Positions 48,243 through 58,775 of a DNA stretch of 64,000 nt are shown in pieces. The number at the start of each line of letters is the position of its first letter. Position 1 is the stretch's first letter. The position numbers and the translations under genes are program-made. Source of the stretch: Ricinus communis (Eukaryota > Streptophyta > Magnoliopsida > Malpighiales > Euphorbiaceae); assembly GCF_019578655.1 (NCBI RefSeq), contig NC_063261.1:11044446-11108445 (forward strand), in the 5' to 3' direction. A model generated the notes under the pieces. That model did not search any database and was not told the origin of the DNA. It saw only the letters and a list, made by a program, of their open reading frames with translations.

Positions 48243-50304
48243 TAGTCTCAGCATTCATTGGGTAAGGAGGCTATTCGTGGATCATAGAAGTGTAGTCGAC
48301 ATCATGACTTTGTAGTGCTACAAAGCCATCGGTGGAGGAGTAATGAATCTAAAGCCATGTACAACCCCTCTGCTCAGGTTAGAAAGCTAGCTAGTATAGC
48401 CTTTAGGGTTAGGCGAGTTGACAGTAGAGCTTAGGGTAGAGATTGGGAAAGCAAACAGAATCAAAGGTCTAACCAAAAAGTGGCAAACTTCCTTCATGAT
48501 AATTGACATTGCTTTCACATACAATGTAGTCTTCAAATGACCTATGCTGATGGAAACCAAGACAGCCATGAGCATCATTTATCTCAAGATGAAGAGCCCA
48601 ACTTCTAAAGGAGTCATTTCCATGCTTGGTAATCAAAATATGGCAAGAGCTCTATCTTACTGCGTTGAAAGGGACATGACAAGCACTACCTATAGAGGCT
48701 TTGATGCACCCAAACATTGAGGGACTAGCAAAAGCAGAGCTGATGGGCGAGTTGTGAAAATTCTCTTTGGGAAGATCCAAAGAAGGCAGTTTAAGTCGGC
48801 ACCGAGCTATCCGATTAGGTGATTCAAAGTGTAGAGCGGGTGCTCATTGAGAAGAAGCATATGTTTGCTCGTTCGCCTTCCGAGATAGTTGGGGTGGATC
48901 AGGGTATAATCTTCTATTAGCTGAATGTTAATCAGGAATTTAAGCCGGTCAAGGAAAAAATAAGAAGCTTTACTCATAAAAGACAGATCGCCATAGTAGA
49001 AAAAGTCGACAAGCTCTTAAAAGCCAGATTCATTAGGCCAGTAATGTACCCTGATTGGGTACCAAATGTGGTGTTGATAAAAAAGCCAAAGAGGATGTTT
49101 GTTGATTTCACATATTTGAATAAGGCTTATCTAAAAGATAACTATCCTCTCCTTAATATTGACTAGTTATTGGATTCAACAAGTGGTTATAAAGTATATA
49201 GCTTTATTAACGCTGCTCAAGGGCACCATCAGATCAAGATGTACAAGTCCGACTAAGAGAAAATTTCATTTGTCACAGATATAGGCACCTTTTGTTACAC
49301 ATTAATACTCTTCAGTCTAAAGAACGCTGGAGCAAAATATCAAAGATTGGTAAACACTATTTACAAAGATCAAATCGATAAAACTGTGGAGGTATATGTA
49401 GATGATATGATTGTCAAGTCGGCAAGGGCGGAGTATCATGCTAGAGATCTAAAAGAGGCGTTCAACATCCTGGAAAAATACCAGCTCAAGCTAAACCTGA
49501 ATAAGTGTGCTTTTGGTGTCAAAGCTGGGAAGTTCTTAGGATTCATGATCTCGTAGAGAGGGATAGCGGTTAATCTTGAGAATATAAAAGCAATCATGGA
49601 GATGAGACCACCGAGCAGCATCAACGAGGTGCAAAAGTTAAATGGTTGAATAATAGCCCTTAGTGGGTTCTTCCTATGCTCTGCCAGAAGATGCCTGCCA
49701 TTCATTAAAACCTTGAAAATGTTAAGAATTTTGAGTGGACTAAGGAATTTCAGAAAGCTTTCGAGGAAATGAAGAGGTTCCTAGGCTCGCCACCCTTACT
49801 CAGTAGACCTTTGAATGGGAAAAACCTATATTTATATCTAGCAGTAACCAAGGATACCATCGCCTCTATGCTAGTAAGGGAGGAAGATGGCGAACAAAAG
49901 CCTATCTATTACACAAGTAAGGTCTTAAAAGGAGCGAGAACTCGGTACCCTATGATAGAAAAGTTGGCACTCCCTATCATCATCACTAGTACTAAGCTCA
50001 AATAGTATTTACAGGCATACACAGTAACAGTCAAAACAAATCAACCATTAAGAAAGGCATTACAAAGGCTAGAGACATCTAGACGACTCATCCATTGGTC
50101 AGTCCATGTAGGAGCTTTTGATGTTCAGTATGAACAAAGAAGGTTGTGAAAGCATAAATATTGGTTGATTTTGTGGCAGAGATGAACATGCCTGAGAGAA
50201 TAGAGAAAGTGGATGAAGCTCTTATCAAATGGATGTTGCATGTCAATAGAGCATCTAAGATTGATAGGGCAGGAGTAGGCATACTACTAGAGGGACCAAA
50301 CAAT
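48243..50304 (+). pseudogene. Gypsy protease, reverse transcriptase and RNase H (broken)
   Basis: RT motifs appear from about 48900: NVVLIKKPKRMFVDFTYLNKA around 49070-49130, then the catalytic box YVDDMIVKS at 49395-49421 in the open segment 49347-49556, followed by KLNLNKCAFGVKAGKFLGF. RNase H begins in 49769-50005 (LYLYLAVTKDTIASMLVREEDG, then KPIYYTSKVLKGAR). A protease is expected before 48700 but has no clean DSG box. The frame is cut in RNase H at about 50304 where a foreign sequence starts. Confidence 0.83.
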
Positions 50305-50934
50305 GTTCAGCTCAAAAGCTCGATAAAACACCATCACTTGTTTTCCAAGGACAATGAACAAAAAAAAAGTAACTACAATTCTATAAATCAAGTCATCAAT
50401 CAGCTCAAAAATAGCATACTTAAGTGCATAAGGACATAGTGTCCTAACATCCTAACAATACACAACACTTAGTGATAGCAATTTCAGATATATCTAAAAA
50501 CCATATGAGAGAGTAGGATTATAAGGTTTACCCACAACCACCCCACACTTGAAGAACACACTGTCCTCAATGTAAAATGTTATGGATACCCCACATGGGA
50601 TGCTCAACTAAGAGAACAAAGGCAATACAATCCAAATGCATGACATGTATGAAGAATAAAGTAAATAAATGCAGAAAAATAAAAAGATCTAGGGGACTGC
50701 CCTGATCATCCATCGAGGCTGATGTTGTGGAAATTCAGTGCCTTCTCGGTAGAATATGAAAATAATAAAATAAAGAAATAATCGAACTAAAAATAATAAT
50801 TAAATAAAATATGAAAACTTAAAACCAATAAAATGTTTCAAAATGAAAGGGTAGAATATTAAAAATGAAAAATAGAATTTGGGGTGCCTCCCAAAAGCGC
50901 TTCTTTTTAATGTGATGAGTCTTCTTAGCTGGAC

Positions 50935-51956
50935 TCATGGTGAAAAGCAAATGGGCGTGATCGACGACCATCCATCCTTCTTCCAAGCAAATGGCTTCAA
51001 GTATCCGCTTAGAGGGATAATCGTCAATTTCCTCTTCCCGATCAAGTAAGTGATGGTAAAACCTCGTGATAATTGCACGTAGTCATGATGCTTTAGGGGC
51101 TCTTCCAATTTGAAAGCTGAAGTTTCACCAATTGGAAGGATCGACGGTTGGGCAATTTCATCAGGAATGTCAATGGTTTTCTCCAGTCCTTGTCTTGGTT
51201 CACTTACTAGAAGAAACTCGAGCTCCTCCAAGACTTCTTCATTGGATAACTCGTGCTCATCTTCCATCATCGAAGGGACTTGTGGAAAATCCATCAAAAA
51301 TTCCTATAATCGCAACTCAAAGATCAATCAACTGACATTCCTCCGATAGTCTTCGGAGGAATCATGTTCACCTCTTCCTTTTCTGGTTCCATCTCCATGT
51401 TCAAAAAATCATCCTGCACAGAAGCATCATCATCAAACATAGTAGATAAACCAGAAAAATTCTCACCTGAACGCAAAATGACAGTGCTCAAATGTTCCTC
51501 GAATTCAGTAGCATTTGATGGAGTTCCCAATTGCTCTTCAGCTAGTAACTTGAAGATCAAGCCTACTTGATGCTCTATGTTCTCAATCGAGGCTTGTTGA
51601 CCTTCAAGTACCCTCTTTGTTTATTGGAATCTATCATCAAGACTTGCAATGAATCTCATCATCAGCTCCTCTGACACTAACTCTTCATCTTGAGTTGAAG
51701 GTGCAAGATTAGGCTATTGATGTAGTTACTGAAATCCTGGTGGTTCTTGGCCATCTAACCTTCATCTAAAGGGTGAATGAGTGCTCCACTCTTGATTGTA
51801 GGTACTTCCATACGAGCCATTTGGCCAACTTCCTATATAATTCACCCTGTAAAACGATTCCACTTGAGCTTCTAAAGATGCACGGGTATTCCAATTTTTA
51901 GCACTCTCTTGGTTCCTGATCCCATTTTCCAACGTGTCATACAAAGAGTTTAGCAT
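50935..51956 (-). pseudogene. Athila-like gag-derived frames
   Basis: Three minus-strand open segments follow each other: 51956-51762 (Asn/Ser/Tyr-rich), 51560-51324 and 51297-50935. The second contains EFEEHLSTVILRSGENFSG, resembling the LRSG motif near the C-terminus of Athila gag. The third contains HELSNEEVLEELEFLL, followed by KRKLTIIPLSGYLKPFAWKK. No RT or integrase is present. The assignment rests on the short LRSG context plus the adjacent primer-binding site. Confidence 0.6.
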
Positions 51957-52093
51957 TGAACCTCCTTATCATCCACTACCTGAATCATAAACTTAATTAA
52001 ATAAATATGTACAAACAAAACAGAAATAAATAAAAAATAAAAAAAATAGCTAAATTAACAAATAGCAAATTTCACTCTAGTTTTCAAACATTC

Positions 52094-52109
52094 CCTGGCA
52101 ACGGCGCCA
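52094..52109 (-). promoter_or_regulatory. Athila-type primer-binding site
   Basis: On the minus strand this reads TGGCGCCGTTGCCAGG, close to the TGGCGCCGTTGCCGGGGA form of Athila elements (tRNA-Asp type), six bases inside the LTR. Confidence 0.85.
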
Positions 52110-52115
52110 AAAACT

Positions 52116-53591
52116 TGATCGTCTATTTGTGTTAGCTACAATCTAAGGCAGTGAACCTATCGATGCAGTCTAGCACTCATGGCGAGTATCAAGGTCATAT
52201 TCCTCAGGAAAGTGAAAGCCTAGAGTTACTTCTTTGTTCTTTGTTATATTAACCTAAAATGAATGATGAATAATTTCTAAACTAACTATTAACTACAAGC
52301 TAAGTTCTAAGGAAGATATAGAAATAAATGGATAAATGAATTAACCAAGACAAGAAAGCAAACCCAAAGGGAACCTAAACTAGTTGACAATCAAACAAAA
52401 GATAAAGGATTGATGAGTCCAATTGCAGCTACCCAGTGATTTAATTCTTTAATCAATTCGGCTTCTCCTCGAGATAACGAATTTCTAAACCTAATAACCT
52501 AAAGTTGGAATCTTTTCCTAATGATTGATTCTTAAATTAGCATTAAGCTTTAATCCGCCTCTATTAAGCTTTGTTAATTCTTAATCCAGCTAGTTAATTA
52601 TCCTTATCTCTAAGTGATTATTAACCAGTTCTTGCTATTCAAAATTTCAATTGCCAAATGGACTTCTCAATCTCATAAAGCAATCTAAACACCACAATTC
52701 ACAACGTCTCATGAATAATGCATTATCTTATTAATACTGAAAGTAAGAAGAATACAAAACTAACTTAAACAATCCAACAATATAATATTAAGCCAACATA
52801 GTAAAGAAATCCCAATGGATTTAATCAATCTAGCTAAATATGTTCATGTTTAAAACAACTAGGAAATCAATTACAATGGAAGAATAATGAAAATGAAACA
52901 TGTACACCCTTTTCTCTCGAATTGGATGAACATCTCCAAATCTGGATCTCCACTATGATTAATCTCCCCAATTGCCTCTTGAATTGCTCCACCTCTTTCT
53001 TTGCACTCTAACCTTGCGATCCTCCGGATTCTTCCTCCGCTACTCTCTCCGAACTCAAAGACTATATGTAAAAACCGAACTAGCTGTGGCTCTCTCACTC
53101 CTTGCTTAGCTAACCCTAAAAAATAGTTTTTCTTATATAATTGTCTCAGCACGGCCGTGGTCAAGGCCGTGCTGAGCATTCGAATCTCAACAATTAGGGT
53201 TTCTTCATGGTCATGCCCTTGCCGGTGCTGAGCCACCATGGGCCGTGCTAGAGGCCGTGATGGCTACGGAAACCGTGCCCAAAGTGCCATGTTTTGAAGA
53301 CCAAAATCTCATGGTTGGTCACGGCTAGAGTTCAGGCCATGGTGATCAGCACGACCTTGACTAGGTTGTGCTCAATGTATGCACTACGAGCTCTTGTCCG
53401 ATCTTGATGAATTCTCATCCGTTTTCGCATGTATTGATCTATAATTGCTCAAATATTGATGATGGTTCTATAAATTCTCCTGAAATGCAAAAGAACACAA
53501 AACACGGGTGATCTTGGAATAAAAGCATAATAATTTGCTAAGAAAATACGCAATAATATGCAAGCAAATATGTGTAAAACTATGCATGTCA
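52116..53591 (-). repeat. LTR of the Athila-like element
   Basis: The plus strand begins TGATCGTC and ends GCATGTCA; 1476 bp. It aligns in reverse complement with the solo LTR at 1189-2624. It contains a perfect 12-bp inverted repeat CTCAGCACGGCC with an 8-base loop at 53145-53176. The open frame 53239-52871 is LTR sequence. Confidence 0.82.
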
Positions 53592-53599
53592 GTCGTGCT

Positions 53600-54423
53600 G
53601 CAATGCCCAAGCGCTAGTCCTTGGCCCTTAGAAGAAGTTTCTACTTGTAGCCATAGACCACTTCACAAAGCGGGTGAAGCAGAAGCCATGGAGACTATTA
53701 CAGAAAAGAAAACAACTGACTGCTTCTAGAGAGAAATCATGTGTAAATATGGTATCCCATACACTATCGTGACCGATAATGGAAAGCAGTTTGATAATAA
53801 GGAGTTCAAAGGATTCTACACTCGCATGAAAATCAACTTGAGGTTTTCCTCTATTGCTCATTTATAGTCCAATGGACTAACAAAGGTCATAAATCGAATA
53901 ATCTTTCAAGGCTTGAAAAAAAGACTGGACGAAAGGAAAGGTAAATGGGTGGATGAGCTTCGTAGTGTTCTATGGTCATACACGACCACACCTAGAACAA
54001 CAACTGGCGTGATGCCCTTTAAACTAGTATATGGGGCAAAAGCTGTAATACTAGTTGAGATGGGAATGCGATCTTGAGGATTCAATGCTTTGACAAAGCA
54101 AAATGAAGAACATTTGAGGTTGTGTCTAGACTTGCTAGAAGAACGGAGAGCAGACACCAACATAAGAAACAAAGCCTATAAGCACATAATGGCTAAGTAC
54201 CATAATCAGATAGTCCGACCTAGATCATTCTCGAAAGGAGAATTAGTGATGAGAAGAGCCGACATTGCAAAGGTGAAGCTATTGTGGGCAAGCTACAGCC
54301 TAATTGGGAAGGCCCTTACAAAGTAGTCAAAGTACTCAAAGGAGGAGCAAACAAAATAGTCGACATGGCAAAAAGAGATCTCCCGCGATTAAGGAATATC
54401 CAAGTTCTCAAGAAGTACGACTA
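53600..54423 (+). pseudogene. Gypsy integrase, C-terminal two thirds (broken)
   Basis: The readable core begins in the integrase catalytic domain (HFTKRVKQKP and ITEKKTTDCF in neighbouring frames), then KYGIPYTIVTDNGKQFDNKEF with the second catalytic Asp, then ELRSVLWSYTTTPRTTTGVMPF. The open segment 54090-54326 holds the C-terminal part (YHNQIVRPRSFSKGELVMRR) and the polyprotein ends at about 54423 (LRNIQVLKKYD). The HHCC zinc-finger part and first catalytic Asp region are missing or degraded at the junction with the nested element. Confidence 0.82.
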
Positions 54424-55099
54424 ATAAACACCTAAGGAAAAGCCCAGTCTGAGGCACTTTTGAAGGTGTAAACTTCTTATTGTTATTATTTACTCACTTT
54501 TTGCTCAATTAATAGTCCATTGTTTTTTAGCACAGTATCAGTACATATTATCTAAGATGCCATCCTAGATGTACCGAGCTCATCTTAGAGCATTTCATAT
54601 ATTATCAGTGCATTCTCTTAAAGACGTTATTTCTATGTGCACCAAGCTCATTATAGAGCATTTAGCACCTTATTAGTATTTTTAAAGATGACATTTTAGG
54701 CACATCGAGCTCATCCTAAGGCATATAGGGTAAGAATGCAATCGAAGCACACTAAGTCTATCTCATGACACACTACAAGCACACTACCACTAAAAGGTGC
54801 ACTGATAAAAGCACTGAGCTCGTATAAAAAAGCATATGAAATATGCCTGAACTCCTATACTTAACGAAAAGTTCAAATTTAGGTATGAAAGCTCGTCTAA
54901 ACTTAAAATACTGATTTCTTATACTTAGAAAAATGTTATTTAATGTATGAACGTTTATCATATCTTTAACATTGTCGAGCAAATATAATTGGCGACATAT
55001 TATAATCAGGTAAAGATAGGAAAAGTCAAATAACAGAAGAATTAAGTCAAAGGAAAAGGTAAATTTCATTAAAGCATAAAAAATTACAAGAGTTTTGAA

Positions 55100-57150
55100 G
55101 CTCGGGATTCACTAAACTAATCCAGAGCTTCATCAAGGTCGCCTTCTTCAATCAAATCATCTTCCAAATAAGGAATTACATTAGTGACCTTACTAGTAGC
55201 TACAGTTTGCTCGCCATCATCCACTTCCCGATCAGCCCTCTCTCGAGCCTTGCTCCTAATCTCCTTAATGTCTAGCTCTTCTAAAAAGCTCACATCGGCG
55301 TCTGGAAACTTGCTCTAAACAACTTCTTTCACTACCTCTTCATCACTTCTAACTAAAAAGGACATCTCAGCATTAAAGCCCTCCTTCTCAACCTCTAATC
55401 TCTCGCTAATCAAGGTTTGATCAACAAGTCTTGAGGTAATAGCAGCACACTCTAACTCCAACTCAGCAATTCGCAGATCAGCAGACCTCTTATCAGTAAC
55501 AATTGTATTAAGTTGAGTTGTAGCATTCTCAGCTTGAGCATTTGCAGCTCGAAGCTCTTTCTCCAATTCTTTTCTCCTTGGTGGAGAAGTCTTCAGACTA
55601 CTTTCACAGGATATGCTCGGCGTTCTCAACTTTTACGCGATCATGAAAAGCTTGCTCACTCAGTTACCTCTCATAATATTTTCGAGCTTTACCAAGTATC
55701 ATAGCCTAAAAAAATTAATTAGTCTTAATATAATGGAAAAAAATAGAAAAGAATGATCAAAATCAGTAAAAAAAGTTATTATTACCTTTAAGCTCTTTAA
55801 CCAGTGGAGGCGTCTGGATAGTCGACCATGTCCTATACTTCTTCTCCAAATAGGGTCGAGGGTCAAAATAGCAGCCTAAGGCAGGAGTGTCCACCTCCAC
55901 GCAATCATCCTCATATATTAGCCGAGGACGTTTCCTAAGACTCCTAGAAGAAGGCAAGTGTAGTACCAAAGAGTGATCTCTAGTATTAGAAGGAAGTCTC
56001 AAAGTCGGATCGATAGAAGCCGTATTATCTTCAAAGACTTCATTTTGCAGAGAAACAGAAGGAGCATGAGGAGCTGAGAATGAGCTAACATGTCCCTTGC
56101 CCTTATTAAGCTTAATTTTCTTCAGTTGCTTTATATCGATCACTAAAAAGAAAAATGAAGTTAGAGGTATAAAATATAAAAGAAAAGTATTGAACAAGAA
56201 GTATCGAGTAGGTATACCTGAAGCGCTGACACCTAGTTTGGGTCCTAGTTCGGTAGTGTCAAGCTTAGAAAGATATTGCTCGATTAAGGGAGTTATAGGT
56301 AAAGCAGTCCCTTTCTTTCGGATATTCATTAGAGTTGCCTATTTATAAGGTATGTCTTTAAGTTAAGCTTGATCAGTTTTTTAAAAGGAGGAACATGCCA
56401 TCTCCTTGGCGACCAAGAAAAAACGATCACGCCAGTTATGAATAGAAGAAATAAGACTATCCAGTAACTTAGATCCAGCTCGGGCCCTCAAGTATATAAA
56501 AGAATACTTAAAAGCCCGAGCAACTAAGGTAAAACTAAAGAAAAAAAATAAGAAGTCGGAACTATACTAGAATTTTTATAGAGTTGCTTAAAAGCAACAA
56601 AAAGACGAATTAAGTTCGGGTGTAGCTGAGCTATAGATACAACTATACTAGAATTTCTATAGAGTTGCTTAAAAGCAATAAGAAGACAGATTGAGTTTGA
56701 ATGTAGCTAAGCTATAGATACATTTATGTCAAGATGAATGATCTAATGAAAGGACCTAATAGGAGCCTTAAACTGGCCTTAAGATGCTCCTCGTAAAAAA
56801 CTATATGCTTAGCCTTAGGGATGCTATTTCCTAGAAAATCTTTTGGGACCCCTTTCAACGTATAAGAGGTCGAGATTTTATACCGATCTTGGATATATCC
56901 AAGTCAGGACAGGGTCATTTTAGAAGGAAAGAGATGGTGATCATTTTCACCATCCTCAGATTAATATTCAAGACCCTCTGCCTCTTCTTGTTGGGGAATG
57001 GGCTGATCTCCAAAAAGAGAATGCCCAGGAAGGTTTTGAAGGCAAGTTTAGGTAAACCCATCTCCATCAATAGGCGTAGAATCTCGGTAAAGAGAGGAAG
57101 GCTAGGATGATTCTATAACAGTAAAGAATTCAAAAGCCTAAAGAAACAGT
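55100..57150 (-). pseudogene. Antisense reading-frame region of the Tat gypsy
   Basis: The minus strand carries a decayed protein-coding region opposite to gag-pol. From about 57150 downwards: SYTLKGVPKDFLGNSIPKAK near 56850-56800, SIHNWRDRFFLVAKEMA near 56450-56400, then the open segment 56329-55763 (188 residues) and a coiled-coil segment 55629-55315 (RKELEKELRAANAQAENATT). The order and the RDRFFLV context match the antisense extra frame known from Tat elements (Transposase_28/putative plant transposon protein type). An intron or stop breaks the 188-residue piece near 56150. Function is unknown even in intact elements. Confidence 0.65.
56560..56721 (-). repeat. 81-bp in-frame tandem duplication in the antisense frame
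   Basis: 56560-56640 and 56641-56721 are adjacent near-identical copies, each starting AACTATACTAGAATTT. The unit is 27 codons, so the antisense frame is preserved across it. Confidence 0.88.
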
Positions 57151-57667
57151 GCAAAAATCCATAACAAAGAAGAAGGAAGAAGAACCAAAAGAGATTAAAG
57201 GCGCTTATTGGTGAAAAATTGGGACTTGCGAGGCAGGAGGCAGTTCTAAATATCAAAATACGCTAAAGAAGAGAGAGCGAGAAAAGCACTAAGAAACTTG
57301 AAAACGGCACAAAGTGTTTAAGAAAGGAAAAAATGTTGACTTTATAGTCATACTAGATGCCAAAAATAACCCTTAATATCACTAACAAAACATTCAAGAA
57401 CACAAGGTTGAAATTGCCCTTCGGCAAGGTATAAATGATAAACAGCTGTCATTATAAAGGATGCGATGTACGAAACATCAATGGGCATGTTAGACGTCAC
57501 AGATGTTTGGAGTTTAAATAATATGGTCGAGCTTACCTCCTACCTTTGACCTGATCAAGCACCATGCAATAATCCATTATTTCCACCATTCAAAAGCATC
57601 AAGCTCATTATAAGGCAAGGATTACCGAATACGGGTAAAGAGATAAATACCGAGCATAAATGCTCTC

Positions 57668-57686
57668 AGACAAGAGGGGGTACTAA
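57668..57686 (+). promoter_or_regulatory. Polypurine tract of the Tat-lineage gypsy
   Basis: CAGACAAGAGGGGGTACTAA-type sequence directly before the right LTR. Confidence 0.8.
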
Positions 57687-58006
57687 TGATAACAGAGCAT
57701 TATAAGCCAACCTATCATGACCAAGAAAGACGGGGTCAACCAAATCTACATTCCACTACAGTTATGAGTCTTAGAAGATGTGTCGTGATCAGACTCTATT
57801 TGAAAAGTCTGACTCGATCTAGAACTCTTCAGACAGTCAAGAGAACAAGTCCTATTATATCTAAGCCGATCTATTTCTACGGAGTTCTACTTCTAGTAGG
57901 ACAAAAAGACTGTCAATGTCTATATAAGAAACTACTATACCATATTTATAGGTACAAGCTATTTTACACATTCATTATACTTAAGCTACCCTTTCATAAA
58001 TTACTT
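57687..58006 (+). repeat. 3' LTR of the Tat-lineage gypsy, truncated
   Basis: It begins TGATAACAGA and matches the first 320 bp of the left LTR. The last 120 bp are absent; the break is near CATAAATTACT, after which unrelated AT-rich DNA follows. Confidence 0.85.
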
Positions 58007-58775
58007 AATTTATTTGCATTTGATATTATATATATAGGCCTAATATATATGTGGCCCCCCCTACTTGTCACTTTTAGTCGAATAGCCCCTTATGCTTTGA
58101 GCTTGACCTATTAGACACCTGTACTTAAGAAATTTCTCACTCATAAACACTTGGCAGCTTGGATGCTTAGAAGTTGGCAAACACGCGCGCCGAGTCATTC
58201 ATTGTAAACGACATGTCAGCTTCTAATGCTGAGCTGGAAGACACGTCATTAATTTTTCTTACTCCTCTCAAAACTAACCTCATTAATGAAGCTTGTCCTA
58301 AAACCAACTGCAACATTTCACGAGAGAGGAAAAAATCTAATCCCTAAAATCCTTAAGCTAAGCAACTAAAATAAATCTTAATCCCTAATTGGAACAAATC
58401 CCTAACCTTGAATTTAATATTATATTACAAATCGAATTGAAATCTATAATCATGAAGTCTTATATACCATTACATGAGAGAACTTACAAGAGAGAAGATG
58501 TAGATTTAAACTAAAGAAAGATAGCGGACCCCCTTTGCAAGATAGAAGTTGCAAAGTTTATAAAGAAGGAAGATTGTCGAAGTCTTAATCGAAAAGGTAT
58601 ATTTCTTACAACTTTGAAGCTTTAATGGTATTTTGCTGAATAGTTGTAAAAATTAGGGCTTTTAAGAATCAATGAAAGTGGTAGGTACAATGGTCCATGT
58701 ATTTTTTTATTTGTATTTGTAAGTATATATATAGATAATTTATTAAATTATTTGTATATTTTATAGGTAAGTGAT
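58007..58775. other. 5' flank of the second MULE gene
   Basis: No coding region. The section 58050-58210 has the mixed composition seen in MULE terminal regions, with ACACGCGCGCCG at 58185-58196, and may contain the left terminal inverted repeat, but no partner was identified. A short AT-rich region at 58690-58766 ending in TTATAG/G looks like an intron end before the start of the reading frame. Confidence 0.4.

Larger units (their letters stand above)
50305..53591 (-). mobile_element. Truncated Athila-like non-autonomous LTR element
   Basis: On the minus strand an LTR (53591 to 52116) is followed by an Athila-type primer-binding site and a 1.8-kb internal region with gag-derived pieces. There is no second LTR at the low end, so the element is truncated. 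Its insertion separates gypsy RNase H from integrase, and about 1 kb of expected gypsy sequence is missing at the junction. Confidence 0.75.
45920..58006 (+). mobile_element. Tat-lineage Ty3/gypsy LTR retrotransposon with a nested element
   Basis: The left LTR is 45920-46360; the right LTR starts at 57687 and is cut short near 58006. Coding order on the plus strand is gag, protease, RT, RNase H, then integrase, which defines Ty3/gypsy. A 3.2-kb region after integrase carries antisense frames, a known trait of Tat-lineage elements. A truncated Athila-like element (about 50305-53591) splits RNase H from integrase. Stops are common throughout. Confidence 0.88.

Noticed and set aside
53535..53729. 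Independent 64-residue gene spanning the LTR end
   Set aside because: It runs from the LTR into out-of-frame integrase sequence and has no coherent product.
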